Source of the DNA: Byssothecium circinans | Taxonomy: Eukaryota; Ascomycota; Dothideomycetes; Pleosporales; Massarinaceae | Assembly: GCA_010015675.1 (NCBI GenBank) | Contig: ML977002.1 | Span: 88,746 to 114,518 of the forward strand | Reading direction: 5' to 3' | Length of the DNA stretch: 25,773 bases | In this document: one piece after another, positions 1 through 9,297 of the stretch | Layout of the letters: each line of letters starts with the position of its first letter | Position numbering within the stretch: the stretch's first letter is position 1 | Notes under the pieces: generated by a model | What the model saw: only the letters and a program-made list of their open reading frames with translations | What the model was told of the DNA's origin: nothing | Databases searched by the model: none | Made by a program: the position numbers and the translations under genes

Positions 1-99
1 TTAAGGTTTAGCTTTGTTATTAAGATATCCTGTTTTGATTTTCCAATGCCAAGCTTTTGAGCGGTTCGGTGGTGTGGGCGGTTCGGTGGTGCTTTACGT
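1..99 (-). mobile_element. Terminus of a TA-flanked MITE (family D), rest off-window
   Basis: This is the 'A-type' end of the ~1.07-kb MITE family seen complete at 4298-5365, here in reverse orientation, with the outer tip at base 99 and the target TA at 100-101. Its reverse complement differs from the first 99 bases of the 4298 copy at a single C/T position by eye, so the two copies are recent relatives. The tip reads ACGTAAAGCACCACC and carries two tandem ~17-bp units of the type CACCACCGAACCGCCCA. It is inserted in the terminus of another element (102-205). Confidence 0.8.
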
Positions 100-101
100 T
101 A

Positions 102-205
102 TTTAAATTTTTAGCTTAATAGCTCTTATATTTAAATTGTTATTAAGATAATATAGTTTGATTTTCCTGCTAAGCAAAAGTGGCCAGCTTGATGGTGGAA
201 TACGT
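102..205 (-). mobile_element. Terminus ('B-type') of a second, related TA-flanked element
   Basis: The stretch matches the right-hand end of the MITE family (shared inner block TTAGCTTAATAGCTCTTATA, compare 5258 and 11550) and ends in TACGT followed by the target TA at 206-207. Unlike other copies it has only one sub-terminal unit, with an unusual core (GGCCAGCTTGATGGTGG), and the tip reads GGAATACGT instead of GCTTTACGT. The element at 1-99 interrupts it on the left. The body is outside the window. Confidence 0.65.
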
Positions 206-207
206 TA

Positions 208-579
208 CTATATATAGGGGAAGAAAAGCTACTTACTTAAGGTTTATACCCTATAATACCTATTAGACTACCTTAATAAATTATAATAACTTTAGTTAGA
301 GCTAGTTTATATATATATAATATACCTATTAGCACTAAAATTATAGCGTGCAGCCTAGACCTATTAGAGAACTAGCGTAGGGAGGATAAAGATTCTTAAA
401 ATTAGAAAAAACATAATAAATTATTTTATTTAACTAGATATTCTTACTTTTTATCTACAGATAGACTTTATATATATATATAAAAGAAATATAAATAGTT
501 AGCTACTAGAAAATAGCTTATATAAGCTTTATTATAAGGTAGTATCTAAATTTTCTAAAAACCTATACTTCCTAAGCTA
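208..579 (-). mobile_element. Truncated internal fragment of the D-family MITE
   Basis: In reverse orientation this matches the right half of the D MITE: bases 225-300 correspond to the reverse complement of about 5085-5165, and from 342 (TATAGCGTGCAGCCTAG) it follows the internal module seen at 10133-10562. Similarity stops abruptly after CCTAAGCTA near 579; the remaining half and its terminus are missing, so this copy is deleted. An element ending at 205 was inserted into it at the TA at 206-207. Confidence 0.65.
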
Positions 580-873
580 AAGTATATCTATGCGTAATAG
601 AATAACTACTATAATAGAAAAAGCTATTAGTACTTTAACTTTATAGTATTAGCAAGCTTATACTCCTCTTAATTTATATAAGACTATCTTTATATAATAT
701 ACTTAGATAACTTTTAAATACTCTTAACTATACTAATATAAAAAATACGTTTACATAGGTGCCTACCTACCTAATACGTGAAGAGCCTATCTTTATAATA
801 AAAGTAAGCTTTCTCTTATATAAGGCTACTACTATACTTATACTACTATTAATAACTTATAAAGTACTTTTAT
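580..873. other. AT-rich stretch without recognisable gene
   Basis: Low-GC, stop-dense DNA between a truncated MITE fragment and the 15-bp-flanked element at 889. No family, coding frame or repeat is recognised. It may be decayed sequence downstream of the NACHT-WD40 gene, continuous with 2034-2536 once the 889-2018 insertion is removed. Confidence 0.5.
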
Positions 874-888
874 ATAGGCCTATAAGTA
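874..888. repeat. 15-bp target-site duplication of element E copy 1 (left)
   Basis: ATAGGCCTATAAGTA, repeated exactly at 2019-2033 on the other side of the element. The core AGGCCTAT is part-palindromic, so the whole 15-base match is the meaningful evidence. Confidence 0.8.
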
Positions 889-2018
889 ACCCTACTACTT
901 TTATCTAATAGTAGTAAGGACTACGTCTTTAATATTAGTAATAGTTAGATTTCTTATATTTTCTATATATAAAAGAGATATAATAGTAATAGTAGTTAAT
1001 AAGCCCTATACTCTTAATAGATATACTATTTCCTAAGGATAATAGTAGTTAGATTAATCTATACTACTATATAGATTATTACTAATAGGTCCTCTTAATA
1101 ATATATTAATATAATATAAAGCACTAGATACTAGATATACTTAAGCGCGCGGTTAAGTTGCTATTTTTAGACATAATTATTATTTTCCTTTCTAATCTAA
1201 TTTAGGAATACTATCTAGTCCTAATTAAAGAGCTTCTTTTTATTATTATATAAATCTACTTTAAGTTCTTTAAAGAACTCTATTTCTACTTAAAGAGACT
1301 TTAATACTTAGTAGTAGCTATAGTCCTAGTACTACTCCTATCCTTTAGTAAGTAGATAAGCTTCTAAGTAATATAGTATAACTATATACTAATTAAGCTT
1401 ATATTACTTAACCTTTTATATTAACTTATCTTTCTAGTCTATCTATCTAGTTCCTCTATCTATAGTAAAGAAACTAAAATTAGGCATTAGCGCACTATTA
1501 TAATGCTTAATAAGTAGACCTAGGATAGTTTAAGTAATAAGCTAGTCCTTACTTAATATAATATTACGTATAGTAGTTAACCTTTTTATATAAAGCTATA
1601 TAAAGGTAAGAACGTCCTATAATATATTAAAGTAATTAGAAGTTAATAATAGAGCTAATTAGTAAGATACTAATTTTAGTAATATAATAATAAATAAAGA
1701 TAAGTTATAAGGCAAGTTATTATACGTAGCTAAGGGAAAAAAGCATCTATTTATCTAGTCTACTATAGGCTAAAGGTCTTAGTAGTACTAAGTAAGTAAT
1801 AGTAGTTACTCTACTTATACTATAGTTATTAAAGTATTAAGGTTTAATATAATTTTTTTTTTATTAGACGTAGGTTAATCTACTCTACTTATATAATTAT
1901 TTATCTAAAGTTATTTAAGTTCTAAGGCTAGTATACCTTATCCTTATTATATTTTTTCTTTATATTAATACCCTACTATACTTATATAAGTACTAGTAGT
2001 AATAATTACTCCTTCTTA
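889..2018. mobile_element. Unclassified ~1.13-kb element E, copy 1, with 15-bp target duplication
   Basis: This block matches 6746-7923 end to end in the same orientation and then loses similarity sharply at both ends. It is flanked by a perfect 15-bp direct repeat, ATAGGCCTATAAGTA, at 874-888 and 2019-2033. The start is (A)CCCTACTACTTTT and the end ...CTCCTTCTTA. There are no terminal inverted repeats, no TG...CA ends and no poly-A tail. It lacks about 49 bp present in copy 2 (around 7518-7570). A duplication of 15 bp fits target-primed retroposition (truncated LINE or SINE-like) better than known fungal DNA transposons. The class is inferred, not shown. Confidence 0.75.
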
Positions 2019-2033
2019 ATAGGCCTATAAGTA

Positions 2034-2536
2034 TAGTAGTAATACTATAAAGTTATAATTAGCTATAAGGCTACTAAGAAAGCGTTTAATTTATGTAAGG
2101 TTGCTACGCTAATTAGTACCTCTAGTAGAAGCGATAACTAATCTTAGCTAGTATAAGATAACTTTATATATCTAATATTATTATTATAGTATAACTTATT
2201 TATAACAACTAATAGATCTATAGCTATATAGCTACGCAGCGCTTTACTAAGTACTCTAGGCTATAAAATCTAACTCTAGATTAAGAGTAGAGTTAATATT
2301 CTAAAGGCCTTAGTACCTAGATTTTCTAGCACTAATATTATTTATAGCCTTAACTATGTTAATTACGAGGTAATTAACTTAAGCCTTAAGTTTATTTTAA
2401 AGCTATAAATTTATAATTAAAATATTACTTATTAGCTACTATTACTACACGTGTTATAACTATATATAGTATATAAAAATCTATAATCTATAATAGAGGT
2501 AAGTAGAGAGAGGGTAAAGCAAACTAAAACTAAATA
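2034..2536. other. Region 3' of the NACHT-WD40 pseudogene, no gene recognised
   Basis: About 500 bases of AT-rich DNA downstream (on the minus strand) of the inferred stop at 2537. It presumably contains the 3' untranslated and intergenic sequence of that gene. Short runs with higher GC occur (about 2085-2135 and 2225-2265), but I cannot match them to any family on either strand. Confidence 0.5.
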
Positions 2537-4163
2537 TTATAAAGTAAATTCTATTATTATAACTCTTTTAGATATATATCTAAAACTAATAATACCCCTA
2601 TAAATAGCTATATAGTATAGCTAATACTTAAGAAAAAGCTAAAAGATGCACTTAGTATAGTAGTATACTTATTAGTTCTAGATAAGAATAAAAGAAGAAA
2701 GCTATAGACTATTAAGAGGTATATTATTAATAAGAGCTTCTACTAAAATAGGTAAAGACCTATGTTTTATCTAGAAAAAAGTACTATCCTTAGAGAAAGA
2801 TAGGTTATAGATAATAGTGCTAATATAGAATATTTATAGTATAGTACTTAACTTAGTATCTTATACCTTAACTATCTAATTATCTAATACTAATACTAGT
2901 ATCTTACTATCTAGCAAGAAAGCTACTACCCTAACTTTGTTTATATAGCCCCTAAGTATCTATAGTATAGTACTTAACCTAGCGTCCTATACCTTAACTA
3001 TCTTATTATTTAATACTAATACTAGTATCTTACTATCTAGTAAGAAAGCTACTACGCTAACTTAGTTTATATAGCTTTTAAGCGTCCATAGTATAGTACC
3101 TAACCTAGTATCTTATACCTTAACTATCTTATTATCTAATACTAATGCTAGCGTCTTATTATCTAGTAAGAAGGCTACTACCTTAACTAACTTCTTATAG
3201 CTCTTAAGCATCTATAGAATTATATTCTATATTTTCTTTACTTTTAGTAGCCTTTAAATCTATCTAGGTATATAGTCTTTAAATGTCTCTCTTATTATAC
3301 TTAATGTTAGTATAAATATAAGCTTACTATATATCTAAAAATGCGCCTATTTAATTATAGCCTAGTTATAAAAGATAAACTACTTTATATTATAAATTAA
3401 GCTTAAAAGGGAAGGGTATTTACTTAACTAGCTAAATTATTAGTAAATTGCTATATTCTATACTAGTACTATACTAATAGATATAAATAAGTTTAAAGAT
3501 ATAATAGTATAAACTTCTTCTAGTACTTTCTCTATCTACTTAAAAGCCTTAAGCTAGTAAAAGAGGTAGTTCTATAAGAACTAGTATACTTAGTTATTAT
3601 TACTAGGCTAGATACTACTCTCTTAAACGTACTAGACCTAGTATAAGCATGCAGACTATAGCTTTAAAAGAAGGCTTTACTTAACTTATCTTCTCTCTAT
3701 ATTAGCTATAAGCATGCTAGGATTATTTACGCTATAAATGTCTTGCAAGAAAGAAGTAGCTATAAGCTAGATATAGTTCTTAGCTGATAGTTAATAGGCC
3801 TACTTCTTATCTACCTAGAAGTTAGTATCGCTACATCTACCTTTATTAAGTAGAAAGTTATAAAATAAAGGATAATAAAGGTATAGTAAGCATATTTAAT
3901 CTTTTAGAATATTAATAATAGTATAGATACTCTTTAGTGTCTAGCCTACCTCTTATTTAATAATAGAGAGTAGCTTACATAATAATTTAATTAAAAGAGG
4001 AGAAGATAGTATAATAATACTTCTAAGTATATCTCTAAGCTTAGTATAAACCTTCTTAACATCTTACCTAGTAAAACCTAAGTAGATAGAACTTTATAGG
4101 ATAATTATATAGATCCTATTAAGATAATACTTTAGTATAATAGTACTACCTTTAAGAAGCATA
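2537..4163 (-). pseudogene. RIP-inactivated NACHT-WD40 (NLR-like) gene, C-terminal ~540 codons
   Basis: Read on the minus strand from 4163, the frame gives the second half of a fungal NACHT domain, a helical linker and WD40 repeats. Landmarks are LLKGS (4150s), RIYIIIL where the family has EIYITVL, RDILRSIIILSSPL, FKDYIPRWI just before the repeats, three 42-codon WD repeats (2831-3208), and a tail with LSFSKD and a final ISKRVIIIEFTL before TAA at 2537-2539. Families of this kind are STAND-class regulated NTPases used in heterokaryon incompatibility and fungal innate immunity. Most Gln/Trp codons are TAA/TAG, and WD signature residues GH, DG and WD appear as SY/GY, DS/DN and *D, all explained by C-to-T or G-to-A. 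The N-terminal part continues at 8308 beyond a transposon. The family call is strong; the product is certainly dead. Confidence 0.85.
2831..3208 (-). repeat. Three tandem 126-bp repeats encoding WD40 units
   Basis: Units start at 2831, 2957 and 3083, exactly 126 bp apart (42 codons), roughly 85-90% alike by eye. On the minus strand each reads as a degraded WD40 unit: a GH-like start (YINKVRVVAF), a strand with FLLDSK where the family has FSPDGK, and IVKV*D where it has TVKVWD. Exact 42-residue, mutually similar repeats are typical of the HET-E/HNWD type of fungal NLR, in which repeats are homogenised by recombination. Confidence 0.9.
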
Positions 4164-4172
4164 ATATAAAGC

Positions 4173-4240
4173 ACTATTAAATAGCCTAAACTATTAAATA
4201 GCCTAAACTATTAAATAGCCTAAACTGTTAAATAGCCTAA
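4173..4240. repeat. Four 17-bp sub-terminal units at the left end of the Fot1-like element
   Basis: ACTATTAAATAGCCTAA repeats four times in tandem. The right end of the same element (8261-8305) has only two. The units align base by base with the GC-rich MITE units (CACCACCGAACCGCCCA) if C-to-T and G-to-A changes are allowed. They are best read as decayed transposase-binding repeats, not as a satellite. Confidence 0.75.
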
Positions 4241-4297
4241 AATTCCTTAGTAATACTAACTTACTTAACTTTATTATTATTATTATTATCTATATTA

Positions 4298-5365
4298 ACG
4301 TAAAGCACCACCGAACCGCCCACACCACCGAACCGCCCAAAAGCTTGGCATTGGAAAATCAAAACAGGATATCTTAATAACAAAGCTAAACCTTAATATT
4401 TTCTTTTGAAATTTTAAACCTAGATAGATATATATATAATCTAATAGCTATTAAAATTTTATAGCTATAGCTTACGTAATAAAATAGTTATTAGTAAAAG
4501 AAGAAATCTTAGGTAAAACCTACCTTTACCTATAGATTAATAGCTAAACGTTACTAATAGGCTATATAACTTTTAGGACAAACTTATTAGTATATTAGTT
4601 AGTAGCTATTAAGTTATTATAGCGTGCAGCCTAGATTTAACGCTATTATAGTAGGTGTAAGGTAGAGGGTAAGAAAAAATAAAAAACCTTCTAAATAAAG
4701 TACTATATATTAGAAACCTATAGTTCCTTCTATAAGAGGGATATAGTATATACTAAATAAAGCTATATATAAGCTTAAAGTAAGTAATTACCTCTAAAAC
4801 TAAGGATCTAGCTTAGGAAGTGTAGGTTTTTAGACAATTTAGACACTGCCTTATTATAAAGCTTATATAAGCTAATTTCTAGTAGCTAACTATTTATATT
4901 ACTTCTATATATATATATAAAGTATATCTATAGATAAAAAGTAAGAATATCTAGCTATATAAAATTTTTAATTATATATTTCTAATTTTAGGTATCTCTA
5001 CCCTCTCTACGCCAGTTCTCTAATAGGTCTAGGCTGCACGCTATAATTTTAGTACTAATAGGTATATTATATATATATAAACTAGCTCTAAAGTTATTAT
5101 AATTTATTAAGCTAGTTTATTAGGTGTTGTAGGGTATAAAGCTTAGGCGAGTAACTTTATTCTATACTAATATAGCTTACTAAGAAATTAGAAATCCTAG
5201 AATATTTTTTTATAACCTTTTAGATCTATATTATATATATCTGTATTTAAAATTTCAGCTTAATAGCTCTTATATTTAAATTGTTATTAAAGGTTGAATA
5301 TTTGATTTTCCTTGCCAAGCTTTTGAGCGGTTCGGTGGTGTGGGCGGTTCGGTGGTGCTTTACGT
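4298..5365 (+). mobile_element. Complete 1,068-bp TA-flanked MITE (family D, copy 1)
   Basis: It begins ACGTAAAGCACCACCGA at 4298 and ends with the inverted form at 5365, flanked by TA at 4296-4297 and 5366-5367. Both tips carry two ~17-bp units of the type CACCACCGAACCGCCCA and then AAAAGCTTGGCA. Beyond about 50 bp the two ends differ (A-type left, B-type right). There is no coding frame. The interior is AT-rich and depleted of CpA like RIP-treated DNA, while the tips are GC-rich and intact. It is inserted in the 3' region of the Fot1-like element, downstream of its transposase. Confidence 0.88.
4618..5045 (+). repeat. Internal inverted-repeat module (~428 bp) of the D MITE
   Basis: The module starts TATAGCGTGCAGCCTAG and ends with the exact reverse complement. 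The same module lies at the same internal site in the copies at 10133-10562 (reverse) and 10909-11335, and as a truncated form from 342. The shared position means it was already present in the master copy that multiplied. It looks like an older, independent inverted-repeat element trapped inside the MITE. Confidence 0.7.
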
Positions 5366-6745
5366 TACTACTTAATATAATAAACTAAGTACTAGTATCT
5401 AATTTAGAAGAATCCTCTTTATTAGCTTAATATATTTTTATATTATGCTTAGCCTTACTATAGTTACTATAGTGTTAAATACCTAGTTATTATACTTTAC
5501 CCTTACTATCTACCTACGCCTTTTTATAGTTTTAAACTATTCTTAATAGTTTAGAACTAACCTAGTCTACTATAAAACTAAACTCTATAGTACTACCCTT
5601 CTAAAGATACTTATAATTACATGTTTTTTACTTAGTTACTACTATAAGTTACTATTTAAGCTCTTTAATACACGCCTTTATTAGTATGCTACTATATAGT
5701 ATTAACTTTATGCCTTTAATAAGCTATAAAAGCTTACCCTATACTATCTATAGTAACTAAGTAATAGAATTATATACTAGCTTTAACTATAAGCTAAATT
5801 TACGTATATTATTTAGTATCTTTAATAGCTATACTATCTCTAGTAGTAGGGGGTCTTAGTAAGGTATATATACGTATATTAAGGTAAGTAAGTACTACCT
5901 ACGCGTTTAAAGGGACTAGCCTTAATACCTTAAGGCCTTTTAATAGTTCTAAACTATAAATATACTTAAAAACATATCTTTAAAGGCTAGTAGGAGTGCT
6001 TCTTTATTAATATAGTAGATATATTAGCGTACTAAGTCTTAAATACTTTTAAAGTACTTATACTTAAGTAGTAAGAATAATACTATATTAAGTAGCTAAA
6101 GGATATATAATAAGTACGCTAGTATATAAAGTATAAGGATCTTATTATTAAGATAATAATCCTTAAAACCTTAATTTAGATAGCTTTTATAGCTATCTAA
6201 AATTAGTAACTAATAGGCGCCTATTATTTTACCCTTTATATACGTGTTAAAATGCTTTAACTACATAAAACTAAGCTTATTATTTATCTATCTATTCTTT
6301 AAGACTAAGAGCTTTTAATTATATAGTATATTACCTTCTTAATATTATAAAGAGATATAAACACGTCCTTTATATATAATAAATAGTAAAGTAAATAAAC
6401 TATCTAAATATATACTCTAGATCTCTATTACTTACTTATAGTTACTTAGCTAAACTATTATAAGCCTTACTTACCTCTCTAAGCTAGTAACTACTTTTAT
6501 AGAGCAAATAATACCTATCTAAAAGCTAGTCTTATTAAAGTTATATATATCCTTATTATATATGCTATACTTATCTTATATAAGCTTAAACTATATAGTA
6601 ACTATCTTAGGATTTTCTTATAGCATCCTTTAATAGTCCTTTAAATAGTTCTAAACTATTTATAACTATTTTAAATAGTTTATAAACTATTTTACCTAGT
6701 TAATACTTACCTTCTTATTACTTTACTTATATAGTAGTTTATTTA

Positions 6746-7923
6746 CCCTACTGCTTTTATCTAATAGTAGTAGGGGGCTACGTCTTTAATATTAGTAATA
6801 GTTAGATTTCTTATATTATCTATATATAAAAGAGACGTAATAGTAATAGTAGTTAATAAGCCTTCTACTTTTAATAGATATACTATTTCCTAAAGATAAT
6901 AGTAGTTAAATTAATCTGTATAGTAGCGTAGATTATTACTAATAAGTCTCCTTGATAATATATTAACGTAATATAAAGTACTAGATGCTAGATATACTTA
7001 AGCACGTGCTTAAGTTACTATTTTTAGATATAATTAACGTTCCTTTTTCTAATATAATTTAGGAATACTATCTAGTCCTAATTAAAGAGCTCCTCTCTAT
7101 TATTATATAGATTTACTATAAGTTCTTTAAGTAACTCTATTTCTTCTAAAAGAGACTTTAATACTTAGTAGTAGCTAAAGTCCTAGTACTACTACTACTA
7201 GTTAGTAAGTAGATAAGCTCTTAAGTAATATAGTATAACTATATACTAATTAAGCTTATATTACTTAACTATTTATATTAACTTATCTCTCTAGTTTATT
7301 TATTTAGTTCCTCTATTTATAGTAAAGATACTAAGATTAAGTATTAGCATGCTATTATAACGCTTAATAGGTAGATCTAAGATAGTTTAAGTAATAAGCT
7401 AGTCCTTACTTAATATAATATTATATATAGTAGTTAACCTCTTTACGTGTAGCTATATAGGGGTAAGAATATCCTATAATATATTAAGATAATTAAAAGT
7501 TAATAGTAGAGCTAGTTAGCAAGGTAGAAACTTTAGTAGATTTAAGCCTCTAGTTTTAATAATATAACTTAGTAGATACTAATTTTAGCAATATAATAAT
7601 AGATAAAGATAAGTTATAAGGTAAGTTATTATGCGTAGCTAAGGCGTATAGTATATTTATCTAGTCTACCGTAGGCTAAAGGCCTTAGTAGTACTAAGTA
7701 AGTAATAGTAGTTCCTCTACTTGTACTATAGTTGCTAAAGTATTAAGGTTTAATATAATTTTTTATTATTAGATATAGGTGAATCTGCTTTATTTGCATA
7801 ATTATTTATCTGAAGTTATTTAAGTTCTAAGGCTAGTATACCTTATTCTTATTATGTTTTTTCTTTATATTAATACTTTACTATACTTATATAAGTACTA
7901 GTAGTAATAATTACTTCTTCTTA
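6746..7923. mobile_element. Unclassified ~1.18-kb element E, copy 2, with 15-bp target duplication
   Basis: It is flanked by the perfect repeat ATAGTAGTTTATTTA at 6731-6745 and 7924-7938, starts CCCTACTGCTTTTATC and ends ...TACTTCTTCTTA. Removing it with one repeat restores the transposase frame around VNKLLYK, so its boundaries are exact. On the minus strand, roughly 7550-6756 reads as about 260 codons interrupted only by TAA/TAG, with a Leu/Glu-rich, probably coiled-coil stretch (LLEEIELLKELI). I do not recognise this frame; in such AT-rich DNA it could be chance. No terminal inverted repeat, LTR or poly-A is present. The first ~36 bases can fold (CCCTACTGC against GTAGTAGGG). Confidence 0.78.
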
Positions 7924-7938
7924 ATAGTAGTTTATTTA
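7924..7938. repeat. 15-bp target-site duplication of element E copy 2 (right)
   Basis: ATAGTAGTTTATTTA, identical to 6731-6745. The sequence is unrelated to the 15-bp repeat of copy 1, as expected for duplications of different targets of the same length. Confidence 0.82.
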
Positions 7939-8307
7939 CTATATCTAACACTTTACCTAATATAGGCGTGAATCCTCGTGAATTAAGGTTAAGGATATAT
8001 AGGATAAGCGTTTCCTATTTAGTTAAGGATAGTTTTAAATAGTTTAAAACTATTTCTAGTTAAAAAGGTATTCCTTTAGCGCGTTAACTAAGGACGTAAT
8101 ACTTAATATTAAAGGCCTTAGTAGCGCTTTAATAGCTTCTAAAATAACCTTTATTATATATAGTAAGAGTAATCTACAGTCTACTTTTATATTAGAGTTA
8201 TTTAGACTAATATAGTTAAGGCATTTTTATATTAAAGATAAAGTTAGTATTACTAAGAGATTTTAGGCTATTTAATAGTTAAGGCTATTTAATAGTGCTT
8301 TATATTA

Positions 8308-8625
8308 TATAACTATTCCTTAATAGACTATTATTTAATAATAAAACTATAAGCTATTATAGCTCTAATAAAAAGAATACTTATATTCTAAATAAGGCTT
8401 CTTATTACTTCTTATAAGATAGTAATATATATCTTATTAACATATTCCTTTAGTATAGTAGTATAAAAAGGTAATAAAGATATAGTAGTAGATTAATAGT
8501 AGCTTATATTATATAAGGTTAAGAGTTTAATTAAAGATAAAGTACTTACTTATACCTTTCTTTAGCCTATTCCTTCTAGCCTATATATAGTAGATAGTAT
8601 AAAGAAAGGCTATAAGTATTCTTAC
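8308..8625 (-). pseudogene. RIP-inactivated NACHT-WD40 gene, NACHT-domain part
   Basis: This is the upstream continuation of the pseudogene at 2537-4163. On the minus strand it reads LYNIS, then an acidic/aliphatic stretch, then EVIRSLI*NISILFIRAIIAY where NACHT-WD40 proteins have ...LVQ.ASGLFIWAATA, then SIKE*LYM, which joins directly to LLKGS at 4163 after removal of the Fot1-like element and one TA. The TA target lies inside a TAT codon. Upstream of about 8625 the match fades into the copia 3' LTR, so the Walker A/B part of NACHT and the N-terminal effector domain are lost or lie beyond the copia element. Confidence 0.75.
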
Positions 8626-8659
8626 CTTTCTATAAACATTTTAGCTTAATATTATTTCT

Positions 8660-8890
8660 TTATTTAATAAAGAACTAATAACGCTATAATACTAGCTAGG
8701 CCTTTAGATTAGTTAATTAATTAATTAATCTAGGATAGTTCTATCTAATCTATAATTAACTACCTAGTAGGTAGTAATCTAAGATAGCCTAGATTACTAA
8801 CCTATAGTATTTAACTACTAGGTAATAAGGAGTATATATAGAAATAAGAGTATATTAATATAAGTATTAAATTACTCTTATATTCTAACA
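8660..8890 (-). mobile_element. Probable 3' LTR of the minus-strand Ty1/copia element
   Basis: On the minus strand a terminus TGTTAGAATATAAGAG begins at 8890, immediately after a purine-rich tract (AATAGGGTA, plus positions 8891-8899), which is the layout of a polypurine tract followed by an LTR start. It lies downstream of the copia pol remnant and directly abuts NACHT sequence. The far end near 8660 is a guess, because the TA-rich decay hides the terminal CA and the matching 5' LTR is outside the window. It contains self-complementary stretches (8715-8740 and 8835-8885). Confidence 0.5.
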
Positions 8891-9035
8891 TACCCTATTA
8901 ATTCTTATTAGCATCCTAATAATAGATTTGTTCTCTAAGGAAAATTTCTTAAAAAGCCTTAGTTAATACCTTCTTTATTTAAAGAGGTTATATAGGAGAA
9001 AATAATTAAAAACTCCTTATACTTATTTTTAACTA
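8891..9035 (-). other. Copia 3' non-coding tail (distal part)
   Basis: Noncoding sequence between the putative LTR and the MITE inserted at the TA at 9034-9035. It shares purine-rich AAGGAAAA...TTAAAAA...CCTTAG motifs with 12134-12290 on the other side of the MITE, supporting that the two were one continuous copia 3' region. Confidence 0.5.
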
Positions 9036-9297
9036 ACGTAAAGCACTATTAAGATAGCTATACTATTAAAATAACTACTTTTTACTTAGCAGAAAATCAA
9101 AGATTCAACCTTTAATAATAATATAAATACAAGAGCTATTAAGCTAAAATTTTAAATACAGATATATATAATATAGTATAAAAGGATTATAAAAAGATAT
9201 GCTAGGATTTCTAATAGCTTAGTAAGCTATATAAGTATAAAGAATACTAGATTCACTTAAGCTTTATACTCTACAACAGCTAATAAACTAGCTAAAT

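Larger units (their letters stand above)
5385..8230 (-). pseudogene. Fot1/pogo-type transposase pseudogene (interrupted by element E)
   Basis: Read on the minus strand, removing E copy 2 and one 15-bp repeat, a degraded DDE transposase of about 550 codons appears. In order: a CENP-B/Tc5-type helix-turn-helix region near 8000-7940 (YILNLNSRGFTP, then VNKLLYK across the insertion); the first catalytic block at 6531-6545 reading DIYNFNKTSF where the family has DIYNFDETGF, so the catalytic Asp and the next Glu became Asn and Lys; the second block LLILDSYKSY at about 6180-6206 where the family has LLILDGHESH (Asp kept, 6195-6197); then a stretch matching the LCMPPHSSHLLQPLDV region; and a C-terminal zinc-knuckle remnant. 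The inferred stop is 5385-5387; the start near 8230 is uncertain. Dozens of TAA/TAG stops show it is dead. Confidence 0.85.
4164..8305 (-). mobile_element. Fot1/pogo-like (Tc1-mariner superfamily) DNA transposon, RIP-decayed
   Basis: The element is bounded by TA at 4162-4163 and 8306-8307 and by decayed inverted ends (ATATAAAGCACTATTAAATAGCC on the left, matching the right end in reverse). After removal of a nested MITE (4298-5365 with its TA) and element E copy 2 (6746-7923 with one 15-bp repeat) the length is about 1.88 kb, normal for Fot1-type elements. Sub-terminal sequence also matches at both ends (CTTAGTAATACTAACTT at left, inverted at 8240-8260). It inserted into a NACHT-WD40 gene: the minus-strand reading frame is restored when the element and one TA are removed. 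The tips resemble a mutated form of the MITE tip ACGTAAAGCACCACCGA, suggesting this family or a close relative could drive the MITEs. Confidence 0.88.

Noticed and set aside
420..520. TATA-like runs here and elsewhere as promoters
   Set aside because: (TA)n runs are everywhere in RIP-treated DNA and carry no information without an intact gene downstream.
890..930. CCCTAC-rich start of element E as a telomere-repeat remnant
   Set aside because: There is no tandem TTAGGG/CCCTAA array, only one such motif at each copy's start, and it is part of a short hairpin.
2831..3208. 126-bp tandem repeats as a noncoding satellite or CRISPR-like array
   Set aside because: The period is 42 codons and each unit reads as a WD40 repeat on the minus strand with matching coding sequence on both sides. 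There are no spacers.
4168..4240. Short tandem repeat that looks like a minisatellite
   Set aside because: It aligns with the 17-bp sub-terminal units of the MITE/Fot1-like ends and sits exactly at a TA-flanked terminus whose partner is at 8305, so it is a decayed transposon end.
6756..7550. Element E minus-strand frame as a DUF3435/tyrosine recombinase (Starship captain-like) protein
   Set aside because: I considered it because of the Leu/Glu-rich C-terminal look, but no recombinase catalytic signature (R...H.xR...Y) is visible and a 15-bp target duplication is not expected from that enzyme class.
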